Shown piece after piece: positions 8,352-17,458 of a stretch of DNA of 64,000 nucleotides (position 1 is its first letter; each line of letters starts with the position of its first letter). This DNA is from Kribbella soli. GTDB lineage: Bacteria > Actinomycetota > Actinomycetes > Propionibacteriales > Kribbellaceae. The translations under genes were made by a program, and so were the position numbers. The notes beneath the pieces were generated by a model. That model was given only the letters and a program-made list of their open reading frames with translations. It made no database searches and had not been told where the DNA came from. The stretch lies in the NCBI RefSeq assembly GCF_004331345.1, contig NZ_SJJZ01000005.1, positions 1-64,000 of the forward strand. Direction: 5' to 3'.

Positions 8352-10082
8352 ATGCTTTCGGAGATCCGCATCACTGGGTTGGGCGTGATCGAGGACGCGA
8401 CGTTGGACCTCGACCCGGGCTTCACCGCGGTCACGGGTGAGACCGGTGCCGGCAAGACGATGGTTGTGACCGGGGTGAACATGCTGCTCGGCGGCCGTGC
8501 CGACAGCGGTCTGGTGCGGCACGGGACGCGGCGGGCGCGGGTGGAGGGTCGTGCGAGCGCCGTACCGCGGGCGATCGTGCAGCAGGCCGAGGACCGTGGT
8601 GGCGAGCTGGACGACGACGAGCTGCTGATCGCGCGCGAGTTGTCGTCGGAGGGCCGTTCACGGGCGTTCCTCGGCGGCGCGTCCGTCCCGGTGTCCGTGC
8701 TGGGCGAGGTCTCCGGGGATCTCGTCGCGATCCACGGCCAGGCGGACCAGTGGCGGTTGCTGCAGCCGGCGCGGCAGCGCGAAACGCTGGACACCTTTGC
8801 GGGCAAGGCGGTTCTGGTGCCGCTGCAGGAGTACGCCGCCGCGTACAAGCGGCACCGTGACGTCGAGGCCGAGCTGACCGAGCTGACCACCCGCGAGCGT
8901 GATCGCCTCGCCGAGGCGGACCTGCTGCGGTTCGGTCTGAACGAGGTCGCGAAGGCGGAGCCGTTGCCCGGCGAGGACAGCGAGCTCGCGGCCGAGGAAG
9001 ACCGCCTCGCGTACGCCGACGGTCTGCGTACGGCGGCCACGAACGCGGCGGACGCGCTGGCGTCGGAAGACCTCGAATCCACGCGGCCGAACGACGTACT
9101 CGGCCTGCTGGCGTTGACGAAACAGGTCCTCGACGGCGAGCGCGAGCACGACGCGAAGCTCGCGGAGCTGGCCGACCGCGCGGGCGAACTCGGGTACCTG
9201 GCGGCTGATCTGGCGCAGGAGCTCTCGTCGTACGCCGCCGATGTCGACACCGATCCGGCCCGGCTGGCTGTGGTGAGCGAGCGACGTTCGCTGCTCACCA
9301 ACCTGGTTCGCAAGTACGGCGCTGAGGACGGCACCGTCGACGAGGTCATCGAATGGACCAAGCGGTCGGCCGAGCGGCTGTCCGAGCTCGACGGCAGCGA
9401 CGAGCGCGTCGAGCAGTTGACGGCCGAGCTGGACGAGCTGGACGCGAAACTCGCCGAACTCGGTCAGCAGATGCGGGACGCCCGGATCGAGGCGGCCGCA
9501 CGGCTCGGCGTCGCGGTGTCGGAGGAGCTGACCGGGCTGGCGATGCCGCACGCGAAGCTGTCGGTCGAGGTGCACGAGACCACGGCCGGCCCGTTCGGGA
9601 TCGACGACGTCGAGTTCTGCTTCGCGGCGAACCCGGGGAGTCCGGCGCGCCCGCTGCAGAAGGCGGCGTCCGGTGGTGAGCTGTCCCGGGTGATGCTCGC
9701 GCTCGAGGTGATCCTGTCGGACACGCACCCCGTGCCCACGTTGGTGTTCGACGAGATCGACGCCGGGATCGGCGGCCGCGCCGCGGTCGAGGTCGGCAAG
9801 CGGCTGGCCCGGCTGGCGGAGAAGACCCAGGTGATCGTGGTGACGCACCTGCCGCAGGTCGCCGCGTTCGCGGACCGTCATGCCGTCGTGCTGAAGAGCG
9901 ACGACGGGTCCGTCACCACCAGCGGTCTGATCGCGCTCGACGACGACGCCCGGCTGAAGGAACTCTCCCGGATGATGGCCGGCCTGGAGAACTCCGATGC
10001 CGCGCAGGCGCACGCCGAGGAACTGCTCGCACTTGCCGCCGAACGGCACAAACCGCGCCGGAAGAGTCGTTCCAAAGGATGA
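8352..10082 (+). CDS. recN: DNA repair protein RecN
   Basis: 576 aa SMC-like ATPase for double-strand break repair. Walker A GETGAGKT is at residues 29-36. The centre is long, charged and coiled-coil forming. The C-terminal ATPase half carries the signature SGGELSRVMLALEV and Walker B TLVFDEIDAGIGG, then VTHLPQVAA. ATG at 8352 is 2 bases after the nadK stop; the reading frame is open further upstream but there it overlaps nadK. Complete, with all ATPase motifs intact. Confidence 0.95.
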   Translation: MLSEIRITGLGVIEDATLDLDPGFTAVTGETGAGKTMVVTGVNMLLGGRADSGLVRHGTRRARVEGRASAVPRAIVQQAEDRGGELDDDELLIARELSSEGRSRAFLGGASVPVSVLGEVSGDLVAIHGQADQWRLLQPARQRETLDTFAGKAVLVPLQEYAAAYKRHRDVEAELTELTTRERDRLAEADLLRFGLNEVAKAEPLPGEDSELAAEEDRLAYADGLRTAATNAADALASEDLESTRPNDVLGLLALTKQVLDGEREHDAKLAELADRAGELGYLAADLAQELSSYAADVDTDPARLAVVSERRSLLTNLVRKYGAEDGTVDEVIEWTKRSAERLSELDGSDERVEQLTAELDELDAKLAELGQQMRDARIEAAARLGVAVSEELTGLAMPHAKLSVEVHETTAGPFGIDDVEFCFAANPGSPARPLQKAASGGELSRVMLALEVILSDTHPVPTLVFDEIDAGIGGRAAVEVGKRLARLAEKTQVIVVTHLPQVAAFADRHAVVLKSDDGSVTTSGLIALDDDARLKELSRMMAGLENSDAAQAHAEELLALAAERHKPRRKSRSKG

Positions 10083-10179
10083 TTTGACGCACAGTCACTG
10101 TTAATTCGGTGCGTGAACAAGGGCCGGGCCGGGTAAATGAGCCGGGAAGGGGCTCTTGACATGGCAGGATGAGGGTGCG

Positions 10180-11361
10180 ATGAAACTGCCCAGCCTGCGG
10201 AGAGCACGTCCCACTGAACTGCCCGGCGTCACCGGAGTGGTCCGGCTGGATCGACGTACCAAGAATCTCACCAAACGGCTGAAGCCGGGTGACATCGCGG
10301 TCATCGACCACGTCGACCTGGACCGGGTGAGCGCCGAGGCCCTGGTCGACTGCCGGGTCGCCGCGGTGGTGAACGTCGCCGACTCGATCAGCGGCCGGTA
10401 CCCGAACCTCGGGCCGGAGATCCTCGTCGAGGCCGGCATCCCGCTCGTCGACGGCGTCGGCCGCGAGGTCTTCTCGGTCCTGCACGAGGGCGAGCAGGTC
10501 AGGCTCGACGACGGCACGCTGTACCGCGGCCACGAGGCGGTCGCGAAGGGCATGACCCAGGACAGCAAGTCGGTCGCCGAGCTGATGGACGACGCCCGCG
10601 CCGGGCTGTCCACCCAGCTCGAGGCGTTCACCGCGAACACGCTCGAGTACCTGCGTCGCGAGAAGGATCTGCTGCTCGACGGCGTCGGCGTACCGGCGAT
10701 CCACACGCAGATGGAGGGCAAGCACGTCCTGATCGTGGTCCGCGGGTACGACTACCGCGAGGACCTGGTCGCGCTGAAGCCCTACATCCGCGAGTACCGG
10801 CCGGTGCTGATCGGTGTCGACGGCGGTGCGGACGCGCTGGTCGAGAACGGGTTCGTCCCGGACCTGATCCTCGGCGACATGGACTCGGTGAAGGACGAGA
10901 CCCTGAAATGCGGCGCCGAGGTGGTCGTGCACGCGTACCGCGACGGCCGCGCGCCCGGCGCCGAGCGGCTCGAGCGGCTCGGCGTGGACTCGATCGAGTT
11001 TCCGGCCGCCGGCACCAGCGAGGACATCGCGATGCTGCTGGCCGACTCCAAGGGCGCCTCGCTGATCGTCGCGGTCGGCACCCACAACTCGCTGGTGGAG
11101 TTCCTCGACAAGGGGCGCCCCGGCATGGCGAGCACGTTCATCACCCGGTTGCGGGTCGGTGCCAAGCTGGTCGACGCCAAGGGCGTCTCCCGGCTGTACC
11201 GCAGCCGGGTCTCGACGTTCCAGGTGGTCGCCTTGATGGTGGCCGGCCTGTTCGCGGTCGGGGTGGCGATGGTCGCCATCGGGGCCGACGACGTCGTCTG
11301 GTCGATCCTGCGGGCGCGCTGGGGCGACTTCGTCTACTGGATCCGGGAGCTGTTCACGTGA
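10180..11361 (+). CDS. steA: SteA-like protein (thiamine pyrophosphokinase-like fold)
   Basis: 393 aa. A soluble body with the nucleotide-binding-like PVLIGVDGGADALVENG and DLILGDMDS motifs of thiamine pyrophosphokinase-like proteins is followed by a single C-terminal membrane helix (about residues 345-368). This is the Rv1697/SteA family. In Corynebacterium SteA works with SteB in cell separation through the RipC-FtsEX pathway. ATG at 10180 is preceded by a GAGGG-like site; an upstream in-frame TTG lacks support. The stop overlaps the next start by GTGA, so it is coupled to mctB/steB. Confidence 0.85.
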   Translation: MKLPSLRRARPTELPGVTGVVRLDRRTKNLTKRLKPGDIAVIDHVDLDRVSAEALVDCRVAAVVNVADSISGRYPNLGPEILVEAGIPLVDGVGREVFSVLHEGEQVRLDDGTLYRGHEAVAKGMTQDSKSVAELMDDARAGLSTQLEAFTANTLEYLRREKDLLLDGVGVPAIHTQMEGKHVLIVVRGYDYREDLVALKPYIREYRPVLIGVDGGADALVENGFVPDLILGDMDSVKDETLKCGAEVVVHAYRDGRAPGAERLERLGVDSIEFPAAGTSEDIAMLLADSKGASLIVAVGTHNSLVEFLDKGRPGMASTFITRLRVGAKLVDAKGVSRLYRSRVSTFQVVALMVAGLFAVGVAMVAIGADDVVWSILRARWGDFVYWIRELFT

Positions 11362-12305
11362 TCGACTTTCGCTACCACATCGTCTCGATCGTGGCGATCT
11401 TCTTCGCCCTGGGCGCCGGTGTGGTGCTCGGCGCCGGGCCGCTGAAGAGCACCGGCAAGGAATTCGTCGCGAGCCAGGCCGAGAAGGACCGTCAGCAGCT
11501 GGCCGACGCCCGCGCCGAACTGGTGCAGGTGAAGGCACTCGACAAGTACCGCGACGACTACGTCGCCAAGGTGACCGCCGGGATGACCGCCGGCAAGCTG
11601 ACGAACAAGAAGATCGCGATCGTCACGATGCCGAACGCGGACAACGACCTGACCAACAGCGTGCAGGACGAGGTGGAGAAGTCCGGCGCCGTCGTCACCA
11701 CGAAGGTCGCGCTGGACGCGAAGATGTTCGACACCGGTCAGCGGCAGCTGGTCGAGTCGCTGGTCAACCAGCTGGTCACCGCGGACATGCAGATCCCGAC
11801 GGACAGTACGACGTACCAGCGGGCCGGGCTGCTGCTGGCGCGTGGGATCGCGGCCAAGGAGGACGGCAAGACCGGCGACGCGGACTCGACCAAGGTGATC
11901 AGCGGCATGACCGGCGCGAAGCTGCTGTCGCTGAAGCCGTCGCAGATCAAGGACCGGGCGACGCTGGTCCTGGTGATTGCCGCGAAGCCGCCGACGCCGG
12001 TGCCCGACAACTCGACGTACAACGACAGCGTCGACTTCATCGAGGGCCTGGACACGGGCAGCAGCGGTGTCGTGGTCGCGGGGACTCCGGTGACCGCGGC
12101 CGACGGCGGAATCATCAAGGCCTTGCGGAGTGACTCCGAGGCCACCAAGATCGTTTCTTCGGTGGACGTGGCCGACATCCCCGCCGGACAGGCAACGGTC
12201 GTCTTCTCGCTGGTCGAGCAGGCGGAGGGCAAGGCGGGGCAGTACGGCGCGATCAACGCGAAGAACGGCGTCGCGCCGTCGGCCGTACAGACGAAGGACA
12301 ACTGA
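11358..12305 (+). CDS. mctB: MctB/SteB family envelope protein (PF11382 type)
   Basis: 315 aa. It starts MIDFRYHIVSIVAIFFALGAG, the family signature, with one N-terminal membrane helix (about 8-28), then a coiled coil (about 30-75) and an extracytoplasmic alpha/beta domain. Rv1698 was described as MctB, a copper efflux-related outer membrane channel; the Corynebacterium homologue SteB is a cell-separation partner of SteA. The gene order here, coupled to steA by a 4-base GTGA overlap, favours the SteA partner reading, but both names are in use. No Cys/Met-rich copper motif is evident in the sequence. Confidence 0.85.
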   Translation: MIDFRYHIVSIVAIFFALGAGVVLGAGPLKSTGKEFVASQAEKDRQQLADARAELVQVKALDKYRDDYVAKVTAGMTAGKLTNKKIAIVTMPNADNDLTNSVQDEVEKSGAVVTTKVALDAKMFDTGQRQLVESLVNQLVTADMQIPTDSTTYQRAGLLLARGIAAKEDGKTGDADSTKVISGMTGAKLLSLKPSQIKDRATLVLVIAAKPPTPVPDNSTYNDSVDFIEGLDTGSSGVVVAGTPVTAADGGIIKALRSDSEATKIVSSVDVADIPAGQATVVFSLVEQAEGKAGQYGAINAKNGVAPSAVQTKDN

Positions 12306-12307
12306 CG

Positions 12308-13116
12308 TGGGAATTCTGAGCGCCGCCATCGCGGCGGCCGCTACTGCTGGGCTCGAGCGTGCGGCGGAGAAGCTGCCGAAGGAGACCCGGGAGCCGTTCG
12401 AGCGGACCAATCACCGCGGTGAGCCGGTGACGCTGCTCGAGGGGCCGGTGGCGGTGCTCGGTGCACTGGCCGGCGTCGCGGCTTCGCGCGGCAGCGGCAA
12501 GGTGAAGGCGGCCGCGCTGGTGGCCGGCACGGTGTCGGGTGCGGTCGGTGCGTACGACGATCTGCGCGGGACCACGCAGGCGAAGGGTTTCCGCGGTCAC
12601 CTGAGCGCGTTGAAGCGCGGCGAGGTGACGAGCGGCGCGGTGAAGATCCTCGGGGTCGGCGCGGCCGGTCTCGCGGCCGCCGCGTTGCTGCCGCGGAAGT
12701 CGCGCGGCGTGAAGGCCGTCGCCGGGGTCGTTGCCGACGGCGCCTTGATCGCCGGTACGGCGAACCTCACCAACCTCCTCGACCTGCGACCGGGCCGCGC
12801 GCTGAAGGCCGTGACCGCCCTGAACGCACCGCTGGCCGTCGTGAACGGTCCGGCCGGTGCCGTCGTCGGCGCTGCCGTGGCGTCCGCTCCGTCCGACCTC
12901 GGTGAACGCTCGATGCTGGGCGACTGCGGCGCGAACGGCCTCGGCGCCATCACCGGTACGGCGCTCGCGGCGTCGCTCCCGCGTCCGTTGAAGACGCTCG
13001 TCCTGGCGGCGGTCGTCGGCCTCAACCTGGCCAGCGAGAAGGTCAGCTTCACCAAGGTCATCGCCGACACCCCGGTCCTCGACAAGATCGACCAGTGGGG
13101 CCGTCGACCCAGGTGA
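12308..13116 (+). CDS. MraY/WecA/TagO-like polyprenyl-phosphate sugar-phosphate transferase homologue
   Basis: 269 aa (GTG at 12308), hydrophobic, with roughly 7-9 membrane segments. Family-like motifs appear in the right order: GAYDDLRG (the Asp pair), GFRGHLSALKRGEVTSG, NLTNLLDLRPGRALK (the NxxNLxDG region), MLGDCGANGLGA (the GDxGS loop) and a C-terminal EKVSFTKVI. The protein is shorter than MraY (about 360 aa) and divergent, but the Asp residues that bind Mg2+ in the family are present. Inference: it may link a sugar phosphate to undecaprenyl phosphate, or be a regulatory relative. The downstream MurJ-like gene overlaps by 4 bases, consistent with one lipid-linked glycan pathway. Confidence 0.65.
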
Positions 13117-14672
13117 GCAGGCTCGCCCGCGCGGCCCTGCTTGTTGCGGCCGTCACCGTTCTGGCGCGGGTTGTGGGCTTCGGCCGGTGGTTGGTGTTCT
13201 CGAAAACTGTCGGCGCGGGCTGCTTGGCTGAGGCCTACACGACGGCCAATCAGCTGCCCAACATTCTCTTCGAAGTGGTCGCCGGTGGGGCGCTGGCGGG
13301 TGCCGTCATTCCCGTGCTGGCCGGGCCTGTCGCCCGCGGCGACCGGGCGGCGCAGGGGCGGATCATCGGGGCGTTGCTGTCCTGGTCGTTCGTGCTGCTG
13401 GCCCCGGTCGCCTTGCTGGCTTGGGTTCTGGCGGGGCAGTACACCGACGCGATGCTCGACCCTGGCGCCGACTGCGCGAGCTCCACGGCGACCGCGACCC
13501 GGATGCTGGCGATCTTCGTGCCGCAGGTCTTCGGGTACGCCGTGGCGGTGGTCGCGACCGCGGTTCTCCAGTCCCACAAGCGTTTCGCGGCCGGTGCGTG
13601 GGCCCCGTTGATCTCGAGCCTGGTGGTCGTCGGCACCTACTTCCTGTTCGCCGGCACAGCGCCTGACGCGGACTCGGCCTCGCAAGGCGCCACCGATCTA
13701 CTGGCCTGGGGTACTACGGCCGGCGTCCTCGCACTAGCTCTTACAGTCCTAGTCCCGATGCTCCTGCTCCGCCTGCCGATCAGACCGACGCTCCGTCTGG
13801 ATCCGGGTGTCGGACCGGTACTGCGGAAGCTCGCACTCGCCGGCCTGGCAGTACTGGTCGCGCAACAGCTCACCTTCGTCGTTACGACGTACCTGGCCAA
13901 CCACCGTGGCGTAGCGGGCAGCATTGCCGTGTACACGTGGGCCAACGCGGTGTACCTCCTGCCGTACGCAGTGCTGGCCGTGCCGATCACCACAGCCGTC
14001 TTCCCGCGTCTGGCCGCAGCGTTCGAGGCAGGGGAGGGTTTCGACCGCTACGCCGCGGCGTCCACCCGCGCGGTGATGCTGGCCGGTGGCGCAGGCGCCG
14101 CGCTGCTCGTCGGTACGGCGGTACCGGTCGCCAGGATCTTCGCGTACGACGACGGCGCGGTGCAGGAGGCCAAGGCGACCTCACTGGCCAACGGACTCCT
14201 CGCGTTCGCCCCAGCTGCCATCGGGTTCGCCGTACTGATGCATGTCGGCCGGGTGCTCTATGCCCGGCACTCCGGACGTGAGGTGGCCGTGGTGACATCC
14301 GCGGCCTGGATACTCGTGGCTGTAGCCGGTGTGGTGCTCACGGCCCGCTGGGACGCAGTACCCGCGCTGGCTGCCGCGATGTCTGTCGGCACGGTCGCAG
14401 GTGCGGCTGTACTGCTCCTGGTTCTACGTCGTGAGGCTGGACCAGCTGTACTGACCGGAGTGCCACGTGCGCACCTCACTGCACTGGCGGGCGCTGTGCT
14501 GGCCGGTGCAGCCGGCTGGGCGGTGGCACTGCCGGCAGGAGACGGTGGAGTAGGCAAGGCAGTGGTGTTCTCTCTCCTCTCCGGGCTCGCCGCCGTCGTC
14601 GTGTACGCCGTGGTCGTGCTTGCATTGGATCGCGCGGACGCTCGCGCACTCGTACGACAGGAGAAACCATGA
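13113..14672 (+). CDS. MurJ/MviN-like lipid-linked oligosaccharide flippase
   Basis: 519 aa with about 13-14 membrane helices. The N-terminus carries MurJ features: ARVVGFGRWLVF with family-conserved Arg, YTTANQLPNILFEVVAGGALAGAVIPVL (compare PN..xxxxEGAxxxAxxPV). The GTG at 13113 gives the GTGA overlap with the preceding gene; a GTG 18 bases upstream is the alternative. Actinobacteria usually carry their main murJ near the chromosome origin, so this is probably a paralogue working on another lipid-linked substrate; that is inference. It sits between a PNPT-like gene and a glycosyltransferase. Confidence 0.8.
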   Translation: MSRLARAALLVAAVTVLARVVGFGRWLVFSKTVGAGCLAEAYTTANQLPNILFEVVAGGALAGAVIPVLAGPVARGDRAAQGRIIGALLSWSFVLLAPVALLAWVLAGQYTDAMLDPGADCASSTATATRMLAIFVPQVFGYAVAVVATAVLQSHKRFAAGAWAPLISSLVVVGTYFLFAGTAPDADSASQGATDLLAWGTTAGVLALALTVLVPMLLLRLPIRPTLRLDPGVGPVLRKLALAGLAVLVAQQLTFVVTTYLANHRGVAGSIAVYTWANAVYLLPYAVLAVPITTAVFPRLAAAFEAGEGFDRYAAASTRAVMLAGGAGAALLVGTAVPVARIFAYDDGAVQEAKATSLANGLLAFAPAAIGFAVLMHVGRVLYARHSGREVAVVTSAAWILVAVAGVVLTARWDAVPALAAAMSVGTVAGAAVLLLVLRREAGPAVLTGVPRAHLTALAGAVLAGAAGWAVALPAGDGGVGKAVVFSLLSGLAAVVVYAVVVLALDRADARALVRQEKP

Positions 14673-15694
14673 GGATCGGGCTGCTGCTCGCGGAGTCGCG
14701 GGGCGGTATCGGGCAGCACGTCGCCTCGCTGGTGCCGCGGTTCGTGAGTGCTGGGCACGAGGTGGTGGTGTGCGCTCCACCGGGCACGGCCGAGCACTTC
14801 GAGTTCGCCCCGGCGACCGTCGTCTCCCAGGCCGCCGGACTCCGTGACTGCGACGTCATCCACGCGCACGGCTACCGCGCCGGCATGACCGCGCTCCGAG
14901 ACAGGTCCCGGCTGCGCCCGCTGGTCGTCACGTGGCACAACGCGGTGATCGCGCCAGGACCACGTGGCCTCGTGATGCGGATGGGGCAGCGGCTGGTTGC
15001 CAGAGGCGCCGACCTGACCCTGGGCGCCTCCAGCGACCTCGTGGACCTGGCCAAGAGCCTCGGCGCCCGCAACGCGCAGCTGGCACCTGTGGCCGCTCCG
15101 GCGATGCCACGGATCCGTACACGGCGTGCCGACGTACGGCGGGAGCTGGGGATCGGCGAGCAGCCCATGGTGCTCACCGTGGGGCGCCTGGCGCCGCAGA
15201 AGGACTACCCGACCTTGCTGTCCGTGGCTGCCCGCGTCCACGAGTCGACTCCGGACGCGGTGTTCGTGGTCGTCGGTGACGGGCCGCTGCGGGACAACCT
15301 GCAGGCGCGGATCGACGCGGAGGAGTTACCGGTCCGGTTGCTCGGGCACCGCAACAACGTGGCCGAGCTGCTCGGTGCGGCCGATGTGTTTCTGCTCACA
15401 TCACACTGGGAGGCGCGCGCCCTCGTACTGCAGGAGGCGATGCAGGTCGGCGTACCGGTCGTGGCCACCGCGGTCGGCGGCGTACCCGAGCTGGTCGGGG
15501 ACAGCGCCGTACTGGCGTTTCCCGCTGACGCGGACGGGCTGGCGGACGGGGTACGGGCCGTACTCGCGGAGCCCGACACCGCGAACGCTATGCGGACACG
15601 CGGCCGGGAGTTGGCCTCCAGATGGATGGACGAGGACGCGGTGGCGAAGAATCTGCTCGACATCTACGCGGGTCTCGTCGCGACCGGTGGTTGA
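14669..15694 (+). CDS. GT4-type glycosyltransferase
   Basis: 341 aa, GT-B fold. The N-terminal domain begins MRIGLLLAESRGGIGQHVASL (Gly-rich donor/acceptor loop). The C-terminal domain has VLTVGRLAPQKDYPTLLSVA, ARIDAEELPVRLLGHRNNVAELL, and EARALVLQEAMQVGVPVVATAVGGVPELV, the GT4 EX7E-type donor-binding segment. ATG overlaps the MurJ-like stop by ATGA, with AGGAGA upstream. The donor sugar cannot be told. Together with the two preceding membrane genes it would supply sugar transfer to a lipid carrier on the cytoplasmic side. Confidence 0.85.
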   Translation: MRIGLLLAESRGGIGQHVASLVPRFVSAGHEVVVCAPPGTAEHFEFAPATVVSQAAGLRDCDVIHAHGYRAGMTALRDRSRLRPLVVTWHNAVIAPGPRGLVMRMGQRLVARGADLTLGASSDLVDLAKSLGARNAQLAPVAAPAMPRIRTRRADVRRELGIGEQPMVLTVGRLAPQKDYPTLLSVAARVHESTPDAVFVVVGDGPLRDNLQARIDAEELPVRLLGHRNNVAELLGAADVFLLTSHWEARALVLQEAMQVGVPVVATAVGGVPELVGDSAVLAFPADADGLADGVRAVLAEPDTANAMRTRGRELASRWMDEDAVAKNLLDIYAGLVATGG

Positions 15695-15701
15695 CAAGAG
15701 G

Positions 15702-15715
15702 TAGGCTGGAGACCC
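15702..15715 (+). promoter_or_regulatory. Candidate -10 element and short leader of pyrG
   Basis: TAGGCT at 15702-15707 lies 8 bases before the pyrG GTG, the arrangement of leaderless or near-leaderless actinobacterial promoters (TANNNT). A TTGACA at 15691-15696 is too close (5 bases) to be its -35. GGAG at 15708-15711 could instead serve as a ribosome site 4 bases from the start, so both readings stay open. Confidence 0.5.
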
Positions 15716-17458
15716 GTGGACAGGGCTTCCAATTCGCAGCAGACCAAGCACGTATTCGTCACCGGTGGCGTGGCATCCAGTCTCGGTAAGGGACTGACAG
15801 CATCCAGCCTCGGCAGTCTGCTGACGGCACGGGGCATCCGCGTCACGATGCAGAAGCTGGATCCGTATCTCAACGTGGATCCCGGCACCATGAACCCGTT
15901 CCAGCACGGCGAGGTGTTCGTCACCAACGACGGCGCCGAGACCGACCTGGACATCGGGCACTACGAGCGTTTCCTCGACCGGGACCTCTCCCAGGTCGCG
16001 AACGTCACCACCGGCCAGATCTACTCGAGCGTGATCGCCAAGGAGCGCCGCGGCGAGTACCTCGGCGACACCGTTCAGGTGATCCCGCACATCACGAACG
16101 AGATCAAGGAACGGATGCTCGCGATGGCGAGCCCGGATGTCGACGTCGTACTGCACGAGATCGGCGGCACGGTGGGCGACATCGAGTCGCTGCCGTTCCT
16201 CGAGGCGGCCCGGCAGGTCCGGCACGACGTCGGCCGCGACAACGTGTTCTTCCTGCACATCTCGCTGGTGCCGTACATGGCGCCCAGCGGTGAGCTGAAG
16301 ACCAAGCCGACCCAGCACTCGGTCGCCGCGCTGCGTTCGATCGGTATCCAGCCCGACGCGATCGTGTGCCGCGCCGACCGGCCGATCCCGGACAGCGTGA
16401 AGCGCAAGATCTCGCTGATGTGCGACGTGGATGTCGAGGCAGTCGTGGCGGCCGTGGACGCGCCGTCGATCTACGACATCCCGAAGGTCGTGCACGCCGA
16501 GGGCCTGGACGCGTACGTCGTCCGCCGGCTGAACCTGCAGTTCCGTGACGTCGACTGGACCCGCTGGGACGAGCTACTGCGGGTCGTGCACCACCCGAAG
16601 GACGAGGTCACGGTCGCGCTGGTCGGCAAGTACATCGACCTCCCGGACGCGTACCTGTCGGTCGCCGAGGCGCTGCGCGCGGGCGGGTTCGACAACGACG
16701 CCCGGGTGAACCTGCGCTGGATCGCCTCCGACGAGTGCGCCACGCCCGAGGCCGCGGCCCGGCTGCTCGGTGACGTCGACGCGATCTGCATCCCCGGCGG
16801 GTTCGGGGTGCGCGGGATCGAGGGCAAGATCGGTGCCATCCGGTACGCCCGCGAGCAAGGCGTACCGATCCTCGGGCTCTGCCTCGGCCTGCAGTGCATG
16901 GTGATCGAGGTCGCGCGGGATCTCGCCGGTCTCGACCAGGCGAACTCCAGCGAGTTCGACCCGGACGCGGAGCAGCCGGTGATCGCGACGATGGAGGAGC
17001 AGAAGCACATCGTCGCCGGCACCGGCGACCTGGGCGGCACGATGCGCCTCGGTCTGTACCCGGCGAACCTGGCCGACGGCTCGATCGTCCGCTCGCTGTA
17101 CGGCGGCCCGTCGGTGCAGGAGCGGCACCGGCACCGCTACGAGGTCAACAACGCGTACCGGGACAAGCTGGAGACCGCCGGGCTGGTGTTCAGCGGGCTG
17201 TCGCCGGACAACGAGCTGGTCGAGTTCATCGAGCTGGACCGCTCCGTGCACCCGTACTTCGTCGCCACGCAGGCGCACCCGGAGCTGCGGTCGCGGCCGA
17301 CCAAGCCGCACCCGCTGTTCTCCGGGCTGGTCGCGGCCGCCATTGAGCGGCAGCGCGAGTCCCGGCTCCCGGTCGAGGACCCGAAGCCGGTGGCCAAGAA
17401 GACCACTGAGAAGTCTGGTGCTGAGAAGGCCAAGGCCGAGACGGTCAAGGCTCGATGA
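15716..17458 (+). CDS. pyrG: CTP synthase
   Basis: 580 aa. It converts UTP, ATP and glutamine to CTP. The N-terminal synthetase domain opens HVFVTGGVASSLGKGLTA (P-loop-like, about residues 12-29) with QKLDPYLNVDPGTMNPFQHGE. The C-terminal class I glutamine amidotransferase has the nucleophile elbow LGLCLGLQCM and the HPEL His-Glu pair. A Lys/Ala-rich tail of about 25 residues (KKTTEKSGAEKAKAE) extends past the amidotransferase. GTG start; the stop overlaps the NUDIX gene by ATGA. Confidence 0.97.
   Translation: MDRASNSQQTKHVFVTGGVASSLGKGLTASSLGSLLTARGIRVTMQKLDPYLNVDPGTMNPFQHGEVFVTNDGAETDLDIGHYERFLDRDLSQVANVTTGQIYSSVIAKERRGEYLGDTVQVIPHITNEIKERMLAMASPDVDVVLHEIGGTVGDIESLPFLEAARQVRHDVGRDNVFFLHISLVPYMAPSGELKTKPTQHSVAALRSIGIQPDAIVCRADRPIPDSVKRKISLMCDVDVEAVVAAVDAPSIYDIPKVVHAEGLDAYVVRRLNLQFRDVDWTRWDELLRVVHHPKDEVTVALVGKYIDLPDAYLSVAEALRAGGFDNDARVNLRWIASDECATPEAAARLLGDVDAICIPGGFGVRGIEGKIGAIRYAREQGVPILGLCLGLQCMVIEVARDLAGLDQANSSEFDPDAEQPVIATMEEQKHIVAGTGDLGGTMRLGLYPANLADGSIVRSLYGGPSVQERHRHRYEVNNAYRDKLETAGLVFSGLSPDNELVEFIELDRSVHPYFVATQAHPELRSRPTKPHPLFSGLVAAAIERQRESRLPVEDPKPVAKKTTEKSGAEKAKAETVKAR

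Noticed and set aside
15691..15715. TTGACA at 15691 as -35 of pyrG
   Set aside because: Only 5 bases from the TAGGCT box, and nothing like a -10 at 16-19 bases downstream.
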